A stretch of 64,000 nt of DNA, taken from Propioniciclava soli (GTDB lineage Bacteria; Actinomycetota; Actinomycetes; Propionibacteriales; Propionibacteriaceae). The notes under the pieces were generated by a model. That model was not told where the DNA came from, did no database searches, and saw only the letters and a program-made list of their open reading frames with translations. This document shows, one piece after another, positions 8,698 to 19,000 of this stretch (the first letter of the stretch is position 1; every line of letters starts with the position of its first letter). The translations under genes and the position numbers were made by a program. The stretch is from assembly GCF_014858005.1 (NCBI RefSeq), contig NZ_JACYOT010000006.1, positions 341,849 through 405,848 of the forward strand, given 5' to 3'.

Positions 8698-9657
8698 ATG
8701 CAGGCAGCGCACCAGGGCCACGTGCCCGTGATGCTCGACCGCATCGTCGCGCTGCTCGCCCCGGCGCTGGCCTCCGGCGGCACCTACGTCGACGGCACCC
8801 TCGGCCTGGCCGGTCACGCCGTGGCGGTGCTGGACGCCTGCCCGCAGGCCCGGCTCGTGGGCATCGACCGCGACCCGGACGCCCTCGAGGTCGCCGGTGA
8901 GCGGCTCGCCCGGTTCGGCGACCGCGTCACGCTGGTTCGCGCCGTCTACGACGAGCTTCCCGACGTGCTGGATGACCTCGGCACCCCTCGCGTCGAGGCG
9001 ATCCTGGCCGACCTCGGGCTCAGCTCCCTGCAGATCGACCGCGCCGACCGCGGTTTCGCCTACGCGGTGGACGCCCCCCTCGACATGCGCATGGGGCAGG
9101 GCGAGGGGCTGAGTGCCGCCGACGTCGTCAACACCTACGACGCCGCCGCGCTCACCCGCATCCTGCGCACCTACGGCGAGGAGCGCTTCGCCGACCGCAT
9201 CGCCCGCCGCATCGTCACCGCCCGGGCCGAGGAGCCCTTCACCACGAGCGCCCGCCTGGTACAGGTGCTGTCGGACGCCATCCCCGCTGCGGCGCGGGCG
9301 TCCGGGGGCCACCCCGCCAAGCGGACGTTCCAGGCCCTGCGCATCGAGGTGAACGGTGAACTGGACGCCCTCGCCGGCCTGCTGCCCGCGGCCCTGGCCG
9401 CCCTCGCGCCCGGCGGACGCCTCGCCGTCCTCGCCTACCACTCGCTGGAGGACCGGCTGGTGAAGCAGTCCTTTGCGCACGCCACCACGGACACCGCCCC
9501 GCGCGGCCTGCCCGTGGTGCCGCCCGAGCACCGGGCCAAGTTCCGGCAGCTCACCCGGGGTGCGGAGCGGCCCGATGCCGCCGAGTGCGCCACCAACCCG
9601 CGCGCAGCCTCCGCCCGGCTGCGGGCCACCGAACGTCTGAAGGAGGTGGCGGCATGA
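8698..9657 (+). CDS. rsmH: 16S rRNA (cytosine(1402)-N(4))-methyltransferase RsmH
   Basis: A 319-residue SAM-dependent methyltransferase (MraW). The N terminus [13 protein letters not shown] and the SAM-binding stretch [12 protein letters not shown] are followed by [10 protein letters not shown], and [16 protein letters not shown] is a strongly conserved family block. It N4-methylates C1402 of 16S rRNA in the ribosomal P site. ATG 8698 is preceded by GAGAAAGGAG. The stop TGA overlaps the ftsL ATG in ATGA, so translation is likely coupled. Confidence 0.95.
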   Translation: MQAAHQGHVPVMLDRIVALLAPALASGGTYVDGTLGLAGHAVAVLDACPQARLVGIDRDPDALEVAGERLARFGDRVTLVRAVYDELPDVLDDLGTPRVEAILADLGLSSLQIDRADRGFAYAVDAPLDMRMGQGEGLSAADVVNTYDAAALTRILRTYGEERFADRIARRIVTARAEEPFTTSARLVQVLSDAIPAAARASGGHPAKRTFQALRIEVNGELDALAGLLPAALAALAPGGRLAVLAYHSLEDRLVKQSFAHATTDTAPRGLPVVPPEHRAKFRQLTRGAERPDAAECATNPRAASARLRATERLKEVAA

Positions 9658-10307
9658 CCGTCAACCCGACCCCGCGCGCGACCACCCGCCAGAGCCCCGC
9701 GGCGCAGGAGCCCCGGCTGCGCGGTCTGCCCACGCGCACGCCGCGCATGGCGTCGCTGCCGTTCGGGCTGTTCATGGTGGCCCTGTTCGCCGGCGGCGCG
9801 GTGGGGCTGTTGTTCTTCATCACGACGTTGCAGAACCAGTCGTTCGAGGTGCGGCAGGCGCAGCGCGAGGCCACCGAGCTGGGCTACCGCGTGAGCGACC
9901 TCGAGGCGCAGCTCTACGCGGCCCAGGCCCCCCGCGAGCTTGCGCGGCGCGCCACCGAGCTCGGCATGGTGCCCAACCCCTACGGCGTCTTCATCGACCT
10001 CGAGACGGGCACCGTCGTCGGTGAGGCCACCCCCGTGTCCGGCGGGGAGATCCCCAGCCTCCGCGTCCTGCCCCCGCCCCCGCCCGAGCCGGAGGTGCCG
10101 CTCGAGGCGGCCCCCGTCGAGGGCCAGGCAGCCGAGGGTCTGCCCGCGCCGGCCGTCAGCCCGGACGCGGACGCCGCCACCCAGGACGCCGCCACCCAGG
10201 ACGCCGCAGCGGATGTCGCCGGGGACGGCGCGTCGCCGGACGCCGCCGCCGGGGGTGTCGGTGACACTGGTGGTGACCAGACCACCACCGGAGAGGCCCA
10301 GCCGTGA
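9654..10307 (+). CDS. ftsL: FtsL-like septum-formation protein
   Basis: A 217-residue bitopic protein. A basic cytoplasmic N terminus of about 35 residues leads to one membrane helix (about 39-60, [12 protein letters not shown] onward), then a short coiled coil (about 62-90) with [11 protein letters not shown]. The C-terminal third is a Pro/Ala/Asp-rich extension with two perfect 15-bp repeats (10170-10199). Position between rsmH and the transpeptidase gene is the standard place for FtsL, which with FtsQ and FtsB activates FtsWI. AAGGAGG lies 5-8 nt before ATG 9654. FtsL sequences are poorly conserved, so the name rests mainly on topology and context. The long acidic tail is unusual. Confidence 0.8.
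   Translation: MTVNPTPRATTRQSPAAQEPRLRGLPTRTPRMASLPFGLFMVALFAGGAVGLLFFITTLQNQSFEVRQAQREATELGYRVSDLEAQLYAAQAPRELARRATELGMVPNPYGVFIDLETGTVVGEATPVSGGEIPSLRVLPPPPPEPEVPLEAAPVEGQAAEGLPAPAVSPDADAATQDAATQDAAADVAGDGASPDAAAGGVGDTGGDQTTTGEAQP
10170..10199 (+). repeat. In-frame 15-bp tandem repeat in ftsL tail
   Basis: GACGCCGCCACCCAG occurs twice without change (10170-10184, 10185-10199), and a partial third copy follows. It encodes DAATQ repeats in the disordered periplasm-side tail. Confidence 0.9.
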
Positions 10308-12157
10308 CCCAGAGCCGTCCGACGCCGCGGCGGACGGCGCCCCGACCGGGCCGGGTGCCGCTGGCGTCCTCGGCCTTCCGGCTACGGACGATGGCGCTGC
10401 TCGTGGCCATCATGTTCTCGGTGGTGGGGGCGCGGGCCGTCCAGATCCAGGTGCTCAGCGCGAGCGCGATGGCGCAGGAGGCCGCGTCCAAGATGACGCG
10501 GACCCGCGATGTGCCGGCGCAGCGGGGCGAGATCACCGACCGCAACGGCAATGTGCTGGCCTTCACCGAGGACACCGTCAACGTGATCGCCGACCCCACG
10601 ATGATCGCCACCAACGGCAAGGAGCCCGAGGCGATGCGGGAGAGCGACCGGGCGCGGGCGGCGGTGGCCCCCACCGAGATGGCGGCGATCATCGCCGCCC
10701 ACACCGGGGGGGACGCGGCCGAGATCGAGGCCAAGCTGCGCCAGAGCACCACCACCAACGCCACCGGCGAGGAGGTGCCGCTGCGCTACACCCTGCTGGC
10801 CCGGCAGATCCCCTCGTCCACCTGGGTCGACCTGCTCGCGGAGCTGAACGCGGGTGACTACGTTGGCGTGTTCCGCGAGGCCAACCCCCGCCGGACGTAC
10901 CCGATGGGCACGCTCGCGTCCAACGTCATCGGCTCGATGAGCGAGGGCAAGGGCCTGATGGGGCTGGAGTACGCCCGGCAGGACGCCTTGGCCGGGACGC
11001 CGGGCCGCGAGAGCTACGAGACCTCCCCGAACGGCCGCATCCCGCTCGGCAACCAGCAGCTGACGCCGGCGGTCGACGGCGACGACCTCCAGCTCACCCT
11101 CGACTCAGACCTGCAGTGGATGGTCGAGCAGCGGCTCGCGGCGCGCGTGGACGAGGTGGGCGGCAACTGGGGCGCAGCGCTCGTCATGGATGCGGAGTCC
11201 GGTGAGCTGCTGGCCCTGGCCAACTACCCCAGCTTCGACAGCAACAACCCCGGTGCTGCCAACAGCGCCGACACCGGCAACCGCGCCGTGGAGGCGACCT
11301 ACGAGCCCGGTTCGGTGCAGAAGGTGTTGACGCTGGCGTCCCTGCTCGACGCGGGCCTGACGACGCCCGACACGGCCTATCACATCGGCAAGGACGTCCA
11401 GGTCGGCGATCACCACGTCACGGACGCCTTCCGCCACGACGACATCGACATCACCACGCGCGGGATCTTGGTGAAGTCGTCCAACGTGGGGGCCATCACC
11501 GCCGCCCGTTCCATGGATCCCGACGTGCTGCGCGACTACATGCTCAAGTTCGGGCTGGGGCAGCCGACCACGCTCGGCCTGCCCGGCGAGGCGTCCGGCA
11601 GCGTGCCGCCGGTCGGCATGCCGAGCTACCAGGCCGACTCGATGGCCTTCGGCTATGGCCTGTCGGTCAGCTCGGTGCAGATGGCGGCCGCCGTCGCCTC
11701 GCTGGCCAACGACGGCGTCTACACGGCACCCAGCATCATCGCCGGCACCACCGACACCCACGGCACCTACACCCCGGCTGCGGAGCCCGCGACGCACCGC
11801 GTCGTCTCCGAGCAGGCCGCCCGCGAGGTGGTCGCCATGATGGAGCAGCGCACCATCGCCAACGACGACCAGATCGGCATCCCCGGCTACCGGACGGGCG
11901 CCAAAACCGGGTCGGCCCGCATCTCCACCGGCGCCGGCTACTCCGGCCAGGTGGCGTCCATCATCGGCGTGGCGCCGGTCGAGGATCCGCAGATCGTCGT
12001 GTACGTGCTCATCGCCCGGCCCGACACCCAGGGCGCCGGCCTCGGCATGGCGGGGCCCGTCTACCGCGACATCATGTCCCTGGCGCTGCCGCGCTTCGGC
12101 GTCCGCCCGAGCGAGGACGTCCCCACCGAGCAGTTGCCGCTCATCGTGGGGGAGTGA
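10304..12157 (+). CDS. ftsI: Septal peptidoglycan transpeptidase FtsI (class B penicillin-binding protein)
   Basis: A 617-residue class B PBP. A cytoplasmic tail and single membrane anchor (about residues 28-48) are followed by the dimerisation domain beginning PAQRGEITDRNGN. The transpeptidase domain has the catalytic serine in SVQK (Ser337, Lys340), SSN at 392-394 and KTG at 534-536. It cross-links septal peptidoglycan as the partner of FtsW. GTG 10304 overlaps the ftsL stop (GTGA), and murE starts 4 bp after its stop. All three active-site motifs are intact. Confidence 0.95.
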   Translation: MTQSRPTPRRTAPRPGRVPLASSAFRLRTMALLVAIMFSVVGARAVQIQVLSASAMAQEAASKMTRTRDVPAQRGEITDRNGNVLAFTEDTVNVIADPTMIATNGKEPEAMRESDRARAAVAPTEMAAIIAAHTGGDAAEIEAKLRQSTTTNATGEEVPLRYTLLARQIPSSTWVDLLAELNAGDYVGVFREANPRRTYPMGTLASNVIGSMSEGKGLMGLEYARQDALAGTPGRESYETSPNGRIPLGNQQLTPAVDGDDLQLTLDSDLQWMVEQRLAARVDEVGGNWGAALVMDAESGELLALANYPSFDSNNPGAANSADTGNRAVEATYEPGSVQKVLTLASLLDAGLTTPDTAYHIGKDVQVGDHHVTDAFRHDDIDITTRGILVKSSNVGAITAARSMDPDVLRDYMLKFGLGQPTTLGLPGEASGSVPPVGMPSYQADSMAFGYGLSVSSVQMAAAVASLANDGVYTAPSIIAGTTDTHGTYTPAAEPATHRVVSEQAAREVVAMMEQRTIANDDQIGIPGYRTGAKTGSARISTGAGYSGQVASIIGVAPVEDPQIVVYVLIARPDTQGAGLGMAGPVYRDIMSLALPRFGVRPSEDVPTEQLPLIVGE

Positions 12158-12161
12158 CGCG

Positions 12162-13646
12162 GTGACCGACCGTCCGACCGCACCGGCCGGCGTCCCGCTG
12201 GCCTCCCTGGTGCCCGGGGCCCCCGGCTCCGTGACCGGCGTCACGCTCGACTCACGCCGCGTGGCGCCCGGCGACCTCTACGTGGGGCTGCCCGGCCAAC
12301 GCGCGCACGGGGCCGCCTTCGCCGCGGACGCCGCGCGCGCAGGCGCGGTCGCCCTGCTCACGGACGCCGCCGGCGCGGCCCTCGCCGCGGACGCCGGGCT
12401 CCCTCTCGTCGTCGTGGACGACCCCCGCGCCGCCATGGCGGGCCTGGCTGCCGACGTGCACGGCCGCCCAGCCGAACGCCTCGACTGTTTCGGGGTGACC
12501 GGCACCAACGGCAAGACCTCCACGGTCTTCCTGCTGGAGGCGGCCTGGGCGGCGTTGGGCCGGAGGGTGGCCACGGTGGGCACCATCGGCTTCCGCGTCG
12601 GCGGGGTGCCCGTCGAGGCCGCCCGCTCCACCATCACGACCCCGGAGTCGCCCGACCTGCAGGCCCTGCTGGCCCGGCTCGTCGCGGCCGGGGCCGACAC
12701 CTTGGCCATGGAGGTCAGCAGCCATGCCCTGGCGCTGGCCCGGGTGGACGCGATCGACTTCGACGCCGTGGGCTTCACGATGCTGGGGCAGGATCACCTG
12801 GAGTTCCACCACACGATGGAGGAGTACTTCGCCGCGAAGGCGCAGCTCTTCACCACGGGCCGGGCGGCCCACGCCGTGGTCAACACCGCCGACGCCTGGG
12901 GCGCCCGGCTCGCCGAGCTGGTGCGCGCGGACGGCCGCGCCCGCCTGGTCACCACGCTCGGCGTGGACGCCGACCACCGCGTCCTGGCGGCCACGCCCGA
13001 CGAGGCCGGCGGCTGGCGCGTCCGGTTGCGTCACCCGCAGGGCGAGACCGACTTCTCCTTGTCGATGCTCGGCGACTTCAACGTCGCCAACGCCGTGACC
13101 GCGCTGGCCCTGGTGGGTGCCGCGGGCGGCGATGTGGACGCCGCCGCGGCGGGGCTCGCCGACGCGCAGGTGCCGGGTCGCATGCAGCGCGTCGAGCTGG
13201 GCGTGGGGCGCCCCCACGTGGTGGTCGACTTCGCGCACACCCCGCAGGCGGTGGGTGCGGCACTGGCCGCGCTGCCCCGGACGGGCCGCCGGATCGCCGT
13301 GCTGGGCGCCGGGGGTGATCGGGATCCGAGCAAGCGCGGCCCCATGGGGGAGGCCGCGGCCCGTCACGCCGACCTCGTCGTGGTGACCGACGACAACCCC
13401 CGCAGCGAGCGGCCCGGCGCCATCCGCGCCGCGGTGCTTGCGGGCGCGAGGAGCGCCGCGGGGCCCGGCGTCGAGGTCGTCGACGGCGGTGACCGCCGCG
13501 CCGCGATCGCGATGGCGCTCGGACGGGCCCGCGCGGGAGACTGGGTGGCCGTGCTCGGCAAGGGGCACGAGCAGGGGCAGGAGATCGACGGGCGCACGAG
13601 CCCGTTCGACGACGTCGCGGTGGTCCGCGAGGTCGGAGGGGACTGA
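12162..13646 (+). CDS. murE: UDP-N-acetylmuramoyl-L-alanyl-D-glutamate--diaminopimelate ligase MurE
   Basis: A 494-residue Mur ligase with the ATP-binding loop TGTNGKTS at 113-120, central-domain SSHAL around 186-190 and the C-terminal motif DNPR at 411-414. DNPR is the signature that selects diaminopimelate over lysine, so the organism should have a DAP-type peptidoglycan; LL- versus meso-DAP cannot be read from this. GTG 12162 follows the ftsI stop by 4 bp. The enzyme adds the third residue of the stem peptide in the cytoplasm. Confidence 0.95.
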   Translation: MTDRPTAPAGVPLASLVPGAPGSVTGVTLDSRRVAPGDLYVGLPGQRAHGAAFAADAARAGAVALLTDAAGAALAADAGLPLVVVDDPRAAMAGLAADVHGRPAERLDCFGVTGTNGKTSTVFLLEAAWAALGRRVATVGTIGFRVGGVPVEAARSTITTPESPDLQALLARLVAAGADTLAMEVSSHALALARVDAIDFDAVGFTMLGQDHLEFHHTMEEYFAAKAQLFTTGRAAHAVVNTADAWGARLAELVRADGRARLVTTLGVDADHRVLAATPDEAGGWRVRLRHPQGETDFSLSMLGDFNVANAVTALALVGAAGGDVDAAAAGLADAQVPGRMQRVELGVGRPHVVVDFAHTPQAVGAALAALPRTGRRIAVLGAGGDRDPSKRGPMGEAAARHADLVVVTDDNPRSERPGAIRAAVLAGARSAAGPGVEVVDGGDRRAAIAMALGRARAGDWVAVLGKGHEQGQEIDGRTSPFDDVAVVREVGGD

Positions 13647-13650
13647 GGGC

Positions 13651-15123
13651 ATGGAACCGATGACGGTGGGGGCGCTGGCGGAGGCGGTCGGCGGGCAGGT
13701 GGCGCCGGGCGTCGATCCGACGCGTCGCGTCGGCCCGGGGGTGGTCATCGACTCACGCGCGGTGCACCCCGGCGCCCTGTTCGTGGCGCTGCCGGGGGAG
13801 CGCGTCGACGGCCACGACTTCGTCGCCACGGCGGCGGACGCCGGCGCCGCGGCCGCGCTCGTCACCCGGCCCGTGGCGGTCGACGTGCCGCAGGTCGTCG
13901 TGCCCGACACGGTGGCCGCCCTGGCCGCGCTGGCGACCGACGTGGTCGGGCGCGCCACCGCGTCCGGGCTGGTCGTGGTGGGCATCACGGGCAGCTCGGG
14001 CAAGACCTCCACCAAGGACTTGGTGGCGGCCGTCCTGGAGGCGGCCGGGCCCACGGTGGCGCCGCCCGGCTCGTTCAACAACGAGATCGGTGCGCCGTTG
14101 ACGGCCTGCCGCGTGGATGCCGCCACCCGCTACCTGGTCGCCGAGATGGGGGCCCGGGGGCTCGGGCACATCGCCTGGCTGTGCCGCGTCACGCCGCCGG
14201 CCGTCGGGGCCGTGCTCAACGTCGGGCACGCCCACTTGGGCGAGTTCGGCTCGATCGAACAGATCGCGCTCGCCAAGGGTGAGCTGGTGGAGGCGCTGCC
14301 CCCCACCGGGTGGGCCGTCCTCAACGCCGACGACCCCCGCGTCATCGCGATGGCGCTGCGCACCTCGGCGCGCGTCGCGGCCTTCTCCACGCGGCACGAC
14401 CCGGCCGAGACCGGGGCCGACCTGCGGGTGTGGGCCTCGGACGTCGCTGCCGACGACCTGCAGCGCCACCGCGTCACGCTCCACGCCGCCGGCGCCGGTC
14501 GCGAGCCGGCCAGCGCGCCCGTCGCGCTGCGCGTCCTCGGCGAGCACCAGGTCTCCAACGCCGTCGCCGCCGCCGCGGTCGGGGTGTCCGCGGGTTTGGG
14601 GCTGGACGCCGTCGCCGACGCCCTCAGCCACGCCACGGCGCGCTCGCGCTGGCGCATGGAGCTGGCCGAGCGCCCCGACGGCCTCGCCATCCTCAACGAC
14701 GCCTACAACGCGAACCCCGACTCGATGTCGGCCGCCCTCGTCGCCGTGGCGCGCCTGCGGCGTCCCGGGGGCCGCGTCGTGGCCGCGCTCGGCGACATGC
14801 TGGAGCTCGGCCCGGACGCCGCCGCCGCCCACCGCGAGGCGGGCGCGCTCGCGGCCACGCTGGAGGTCGACGAGCTGGTCGCCATCGGGGAGTTCGGGCC
14901 CGACCTGGTGGCCGGATTCGCGCCCTCGGGGCGTCCGGCTCGCTATTTTGGGTCCGTCGAGGAGCTGGTCGCGCACCTGCGGGGTGCGCTCGGGGCGTCC
15001 GACGTGGTGCTCGTCAAGGCCTCGCGCGGGCTGGCCCTCGAGCGGGTGGCGGACGCGTTGGTCGCCGACGCGCCGGCGCGGGGAGCCCTGGTCGAGCGAG
15101 CGGAAGGAGCACGGCAGTGGTGA
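13651..15123 (+). CDS. murF: UDP-N-acetylmuramoyl-tripeptide--D-alanyl-D-alanine ligase MurF
   Basis: A 490-residue Mur ligase. The N-terminal substrate-binding domain contains [18 protein letters not shown], the P-loop [13 protein letters not shown] begins at residue 111, and the C-terminal domain carries [12 protein letters not shown]. It joins D-Ala-D-Ala to the UDP-MurNAc tripeptide. ATG 13651 lies 4 bp after murE; ATG 13660 three codons in is an alternative start. Its stop overlaps the mraY start region. Both neighbours and motif order agree with the assignment. Confidence 0.95.
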   Translation: MEPMTVGALAEAVGGQVAPGVDPTRRVGPGVVIDSRAVHPGALFVALPGERVDGHDFVATAADAGAAAALVTRPVAVDVPQVVVPDTVAALAALATDVVGRATASGLVVVGITGSSGKTSTKDLVAAVLEAAGPTVAPPGSFNNEIGAPLTACRVDAATRYLVAEMGARGLGHIAWLCRVTPPAVGAVLNVGHAHLGEFGSIEQIALAKGELVEALPPTGWAVLNADDPRVIAMALRTSARVAAFSTRHDPAETGADLRVWASDVAADDLQRHRVTLHAAGAGREPASAPVALRVLGEHQVSNAVAAAAVGVSAGLGLDAVADALSHATARSRWRMELAERPDGLAILNDAYNANPDSMSAALVAVARLRRPGGRVVAALGDMLELGPDAAAAHREAGALAATLEVDELVAIGEFGPDLVAGFAPSGRPARYFGSVEELVAHLRGALGASDVVLVKASRGLALERVADALVADAPARGALVERAEGARQW

Positions 15124-16190
15124 TGGTGTTGACCGCGGGCGTGCTGGGTCTGCTCGGCACGCTGATCGGGACGCGGGTGGCGATCGGGCTGCTCGTGCGC
15201 AAGGGGTACGGCCAGTACGTCCGCGACGACGGGCCGGTGGAGCACCTCAAGAAGAAGGGCACGCCCACCATGGGCGGCATCGCGATCATCATCGCGGTGC
15301 TGCTGGCCTACGCGCTCGCCCACCTCCTCTTCTGGCGCCCGCCCACGGCGTCCGGCCTGCTGTTGCTGGGGCTGTTCGCCGGCATGGGCTTCGTCGGCTT
15401 CCTCGACGACTGGATCAAGATCTCCCGGGCGCGCAGCCTGGGCCTCGACAGCAAGGGCAAGCTGGTGCTGCAGGGGCTCATCGGCGTCGCGTTCGCCTAC
15501 CTGGTGTTCCAGTTCCCCGACGAGCGCGGCGTCACCCCGGCCAGCCCCGCCGTGTCGTTCCTGCGCGACATCGGCTGGCTGCAGCTGCCGGTGTGGCTGG
15601 CGATGATCTGGATCATCTTCATCATCGCCGCCCTGAGCAACGGGGTGAACCTCTCCGACGGCCTCGACGGCCTGGCCACCGGGCTGTGCATGATGGTGTT
15701 CGCCGCCTACGCGCTGGTGAACATCTGGCAGTACAACCAGTGGTGCTCCCAGATCATGACCGCTGGGCCGCAGTGCTACCAGGTGCGCGACCCCATCGAC
15801 CTGGCGGCGATCTCGTTCGCGCTCGCCGGCGCGTGCTTCGGCTTCCTGTGGTGGAACACCTCGCCGGCCAAGATCTTCATGGGCGACTCCGGCTCGCTGG
15901 CGCTGGGCGCGGCGGTGGCCGGCCTGGCGATCATGACGCGCACCGAGCTGCTCGTCGTCATCCTCGGCGGCATGTTCGTCATCATCACGCTCTCGGTGGT
16001 GCTGCAGGTGGGCTACTTCAAGCTCACCGGCGGCAAGCGGCTGTTCAAGATGGCCCCGCTGCACCACCACTTCGAGATGAAGGGGTGGGCCGAGCAGACC
16101 GTCGTCGTCCGGTTCTGGATCATCTGCGGCATCTTCATCGCCGCCGGTCTCGGCGTGTTCTACACCGAGTGGGTGGCGGGTCTGCCGTGA
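15117..16190 (+). CDS. mraY: Phospho-N-acetylmuramoyl-pentapeptide-transferase MraY
   Basis: A 357-residue polytopic enzyme with about ten membrane helices. Visible family motifs are GTPTMGG near the second helix, the Mg-binding [26 protein letters not shown] and the cytoplasmic PLHHHFE loop. It makes lipid I from UDP-MurNAc-pentapeptide and undecaprenyl phosphate. Three in-frame starts are adjacent: GTG 15117, GTG 15120 and ATG 15123. AAGGAG ends 7 nt before 15117, which I chose. All of them overlap or abut the murF stop. Confidence 0.95.
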   Translation: MVMVLTAGVLGLLGTLIGTRVAIGLLVRKGYGQYVRDDGPVEHLKKKGTPTMGGIAIIIAVLLAYALAHLLFWRPPTASGLLLLGLFAGMGFVGFLDDWIKISRARSLGLDSKGKLVLQGLIGVAFAYLVFQFPDERGVTPASPAVSFLRDIGWLQLPVWLAMIWIIFIIAALSNGVNLSDGLDGLATGLCMMVFAAYALVNIWQYNQWCSQIMTAGPQCYQVRDPIDLAAISFALAGACFGFLWWNTSPAKIFMGDSGSLALGAAVAGLAIMTRTELLVVILGGMFVIITLSVVLQVGYFKLTGGKRLFKMAPLHHHFEMKGWAEQTVVVRFWIICGIFIAAGLGVFYTEWVAGLP

Positions 16191-17653
16191 GTACCCTCAC
16201 CTGGCTGGCGGACGCAGACCGTCTCTCCCCCTGGCGCGAGGCCACCGTCGTGGTGGCCGGGCTCGGCACGTCCGGGTTCGCGGCGGCGGACGGCCTCATG
16301 GCGCTCGGCGCGGGCCGCATCATCGTGCTCGACGAGTCGCCCTCGGACGCCAACGCCGAGAAGGCCGACCTGCTCCGCCGCCTCGACGTCGAGGTGACGC
16401 TCGGCCCGGGCGCCACCGCGACCCTGCCCGAGGGCGTCCACCTCGTCGTCACCTCGCCCGGCTGGCGCCCCACGGCGCCGCTGCTCGCGCAGGCCGCCGC
16501 CCGCGGCGTCCCGGTGTGGGGCGAGGTGGAGCTGGCGTGGCGCATGATGCAGCCCGACCGCGTCGTGCCGTGGCTCGGCGTGACCGGCACCAACGGCAAG
16601 ACCACCACCACCGCCATGCTGGAGTCGATGCTCTCGGCCGCCGGCCTGCGGACGTCGGCGGTGGGCAACTACGGGCGCCCCATCATCGAGGCGCTGCTGG
16701 ACGAGATCGACTACGACGTGCTCGCCGTGGAGCTCTCCAGCTTCCAGCTCCACTGGTCGGAGTCGCTGGCGTTGCACTCGGCCGCGGTGCTCAACCTCCA
16801 GCCCGACCACCTGGAGTGGTACGCCCACGAGGCCGACCCGCTGGCGGCCTACGCGGCCGACAAGGCCAAGATCTACTCCCGGGTCACCCACGCCTGCGTC
16901 TACAACGTGGCCGACCCCATGACCGAGCAGATGGTGGCGGACGCCGACGTGACCGAGGGTGCCCGGGCCATCGGTTTCCGGCTCGAGGTGCCGGCCGTCT
17001 CGATGCTGGGCGTGGTCGACGACCTGCTCGTCGACCGGGCGTTCGTCGCGCAGCGCCGCGACTCGGCGATGCCGCTGGCCCACCTGTCCGACGTGCGGCC
17101 CTACGCCCCCCACAACGTCGAGAACGCCCTGGCCGCGGCCGCCCTGGCCCGCAGCTTCGGCGTGCCGCCGCAGGCGGTGGCCCAGGGGTTGACCGACCTG
17201 CACCTCGGCGACCACCGCATCCAGACCGTCGGCGAGGTCGACGGGGTGACGTGGGTGGACGACTCGAAGGCGACCAACCCGCACGCGGCGGCGTCCTCGA
17301 TGCGCGCGTTCGACGCGATCGTGTGGGTCGCCGGCGGGCAGGCGAAGGGCACGACCTTCGACGAACTAGTGGCCACCTACGGGGCCAAGCTCCGCGGCGC
17401 GGTGCTGCTCGGGGTGGACCGCGGGGTGATCGCCGACGCGCTGGCTCGACACGCGCCGGAAGTCCCGGTCATCGTCATCGACTCGGGGGAGACTGGGGCG
17501 ATGGACGAGGCCGTGCGGGCAGCCGCCGGGCTGGCCCGACCGGGCGATGTCGTCCTGCTGGCGCCGGGGTGCGCGAGCAAGGACATGTGGCCCGGGTACG
17601 ACGCTCGCGGGCGGGACTTCACCGCCGCGGTGGGTCGTCTTCGGCACGCGTGA
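16187..17653 (+). CDS. murD: UDP-N-acetylmuramoyl-L-alanine--D-glutamate ligase MurD
   Basis: A 488-residue Mur ligase. A Rossmann-like N-terminal domain ([17 protein letters not shown]) is followed by the P-loop [12 protein letters not shown] (about residues 131-142), the block VELSSFQL and the C-terminal [11 protein letters not shown]. It adds D-glutamate to UDP-MurNAc-L-Ala. GTG 16187 overlaps the mraY stop as GTGA. About 50 bp separate its stop from ftsW, one of the larger gaps inside the cluster. Confidence 0.95.
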   Translation: MSTLTWLADADRLSPWREATVVVAGLGTSGFAAADGLMALGAGRIIVLDESPSDANAEKADLLRRLDVEVTLGPGATATLPEGVHLVVTSPGWRPTAPLLAQAAARGVPVWGEVELAWRMMQPDRVVPWLGVTGTNGKTTTTAMLESMLSAAGLRTSAVGNYGRPIIEALLDEIDYDVLAVELSSFQLHWSESLALHSAAVLNLQPDHLEWYAHEADPLAAYAADKAKIYSRVTHACVYNVADPMTEQMVADADVTEGARAIGFRLEVPAVSMLGVVDDLLVDRAFVAQRRDSAMPLAHLSDVRPYAPHNVENALAAAALARSFGVPPQAVAQGLTDLHLGDHRIQTVGEVDGVTWVDDSKATNPHAAASSMRAFDAIVWVAGGQAKGTTFDELVATYGAKLRGAVLLGVDRGVIADALARHAPEVPVIVIDSGETGAMDEAVRAAAGLARPGDVVLLAPGCASKDMWPGYDARGRDFTAAVGRLRHA

Positions 17654-17705
17654 CGAGACGGGCCGTCACGAAACGGGCAAGGACGAGAACGAAGGGGGAC
17701 GGGGC

Positions 17706-18989
17706 GTGGCGATCCTGACACCGGGCAAGCCACCGCGGGCCACCTCCCGATCGCGGTCGGACGCCCGCACGCGGTTCTCCGACCGGGCGTCGGCCTGGCT
17801 GAACCACCCGATGGCCGACATCGTGCTCGTCCTCACCGCCTCGGGGCTGCTGCTCGCGCTCGGCTCGATCATGGTGTGGTCGGCGTCCACCGTGTTCAGC
17901 TACACCCAGTTCAGCGATGCGTTCTACTTCATGCGGCGGCACCTCGTGTTCCTCGGCGTCGCGTTGGTGGCGGGGTGGGTCACCTCACGCATCCCGGTCG
18001 ACCGGCTGCGGGGGCTCGGCTGGCTCGTGTTCAGCGTGGCCGGGCTGCTGCTGGCCCTCACCTTCACCCCGCTCGGCTACGGCGTCGGCGGGAACAACAA
18101 CTGGCTCAACCTGGGCGGCGCCAACTCGATGCTGCGCGTGCAACCCGCCGAGTTCGCCAAGCTGGCGATCGTCGTGTGGGGCTCGGCGGTGCTGGCCAAC
18201 AAGCGCCGCCTGCTCGACCAGCCCAAGCACCTGCTGGTGCCCTTCCTGCCGTTCTCGCTGCTGTTGATCGGGCTGGTGGTGCTGCAGCACGACCTGGGCA
18301 CGGCGATCCTGCTCGGTGGCCTCGTCGTGGCGGTGCTCTGGTGCGTGGGGGCGCCCCTGCGGGTGCTGGGGACCCTGGCGGTGCTCATCGCCGGCGCTCT
18401 CGGCACGCTGGTCTTGGCCAACCGGTCGCGCGTCGACCGCATCCTCGGATTCCTGAACCCCGGATCCGACCTGACGGGCATCAACCACCAGCCGATGCAG
18501 GCCCTGTACGGCCTGGCCACCGGCGGGTGGTGGGGGGTCGGGCTGGGCTCGAGCCGGCAGAAGTGGGGCAGCCTCGCCGAGGCCCACACCGACTACGTGC
18601 TCGCCATCATCGGCGAGGAGCTCGGGCTGGTGGGCACCCTGGTGGTGCTCCTGCTGTTCGTGATCCTCGGCTACGCCGGCGTCCGGATCGCGCTGCGCAG
18701 CTCGACCTTCTTCGGACGGCTCGTCGCCGCCGGCGTGACGAGTTGGATCATGATGCAGGCCCTGGTCAACGTCATGGTGGTGCTCGGCCTGCTGCCGGTG
18801 CTGGGCGTGCCGCTCCCGCTCGTCTCCTACGGCGGTTCGGCGTTGCTGGCCAACGTCATGGCGCTCGGCGTCCTCGTCGCCTGCGCGCGTGACGAGCCGG
18901 ACGCCAAGGCGTGGCTGAAGCGCCGCGCCACGCTTCGATCCAAGGCCCCGAAGCGCCGTTTCTCCGCGGTGTTGCCGGGCCGGTCCTGA
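17706..18989 (+). CDS. ftsW: Septal peptidoglycan polymerase FtsW (SEDS family)
   Basis: A 427-residue SEDS glycosyltransferase with about ten membrane helices. Family features visible are HPMADIVLVLTASGLLLALG at the first helix, the loop GGANSMLRVQPAEFAKLA, HDLGTAILLG, the extracellular DFxxA-like AHTDYVLAIIGEE and PLPLVSYGGSALL in the last helices. It polymerises lipid II at the septum together with FtsI. GTG 17706 has a purine-rich AAGGGGG upstream. A basic tail ends the protein, and murG follows 11 bp later. Confidence 0.94.
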   Translation: MAILTPGKPPRATSRSRSDARTRFSDRASAWLNHPMADIVLVLTASGLLLALGSIMVWSASTVFSYTQFSDAFYFMRRHLVFLGVALVAGWVTSRIPVDRLRGLGWLVFSVAGLLLALTFTPLGYGVGGNNNWLNLGGANSMLRVQPAEFAKLAIVVWGSAVLANKRRLLDQPKHLLVPFLPFSLLLIGLVVLQHDLGTAILLGGLVVAVLWCVGAPLRVLGTLAVLIAGALGTLVLANRSRVDRILGFLNPGSDLTGINHQPMQALYGLATGGWWGVGLGSSRQKWGSLAEAHTDYVLAIIGEELGLVGTLVVLLLFVILGYAGVRIALRSSTFFGRLVAAGVTSWIMMQALVNVMVVLGLLPVLGVPLPLVSYGGSALLANVMALGVLVACARDEPDAKAWLKRRATLRSKAPKRRFSAVLPGRS

Positions 18990-19000
18990 GAGGAAACACC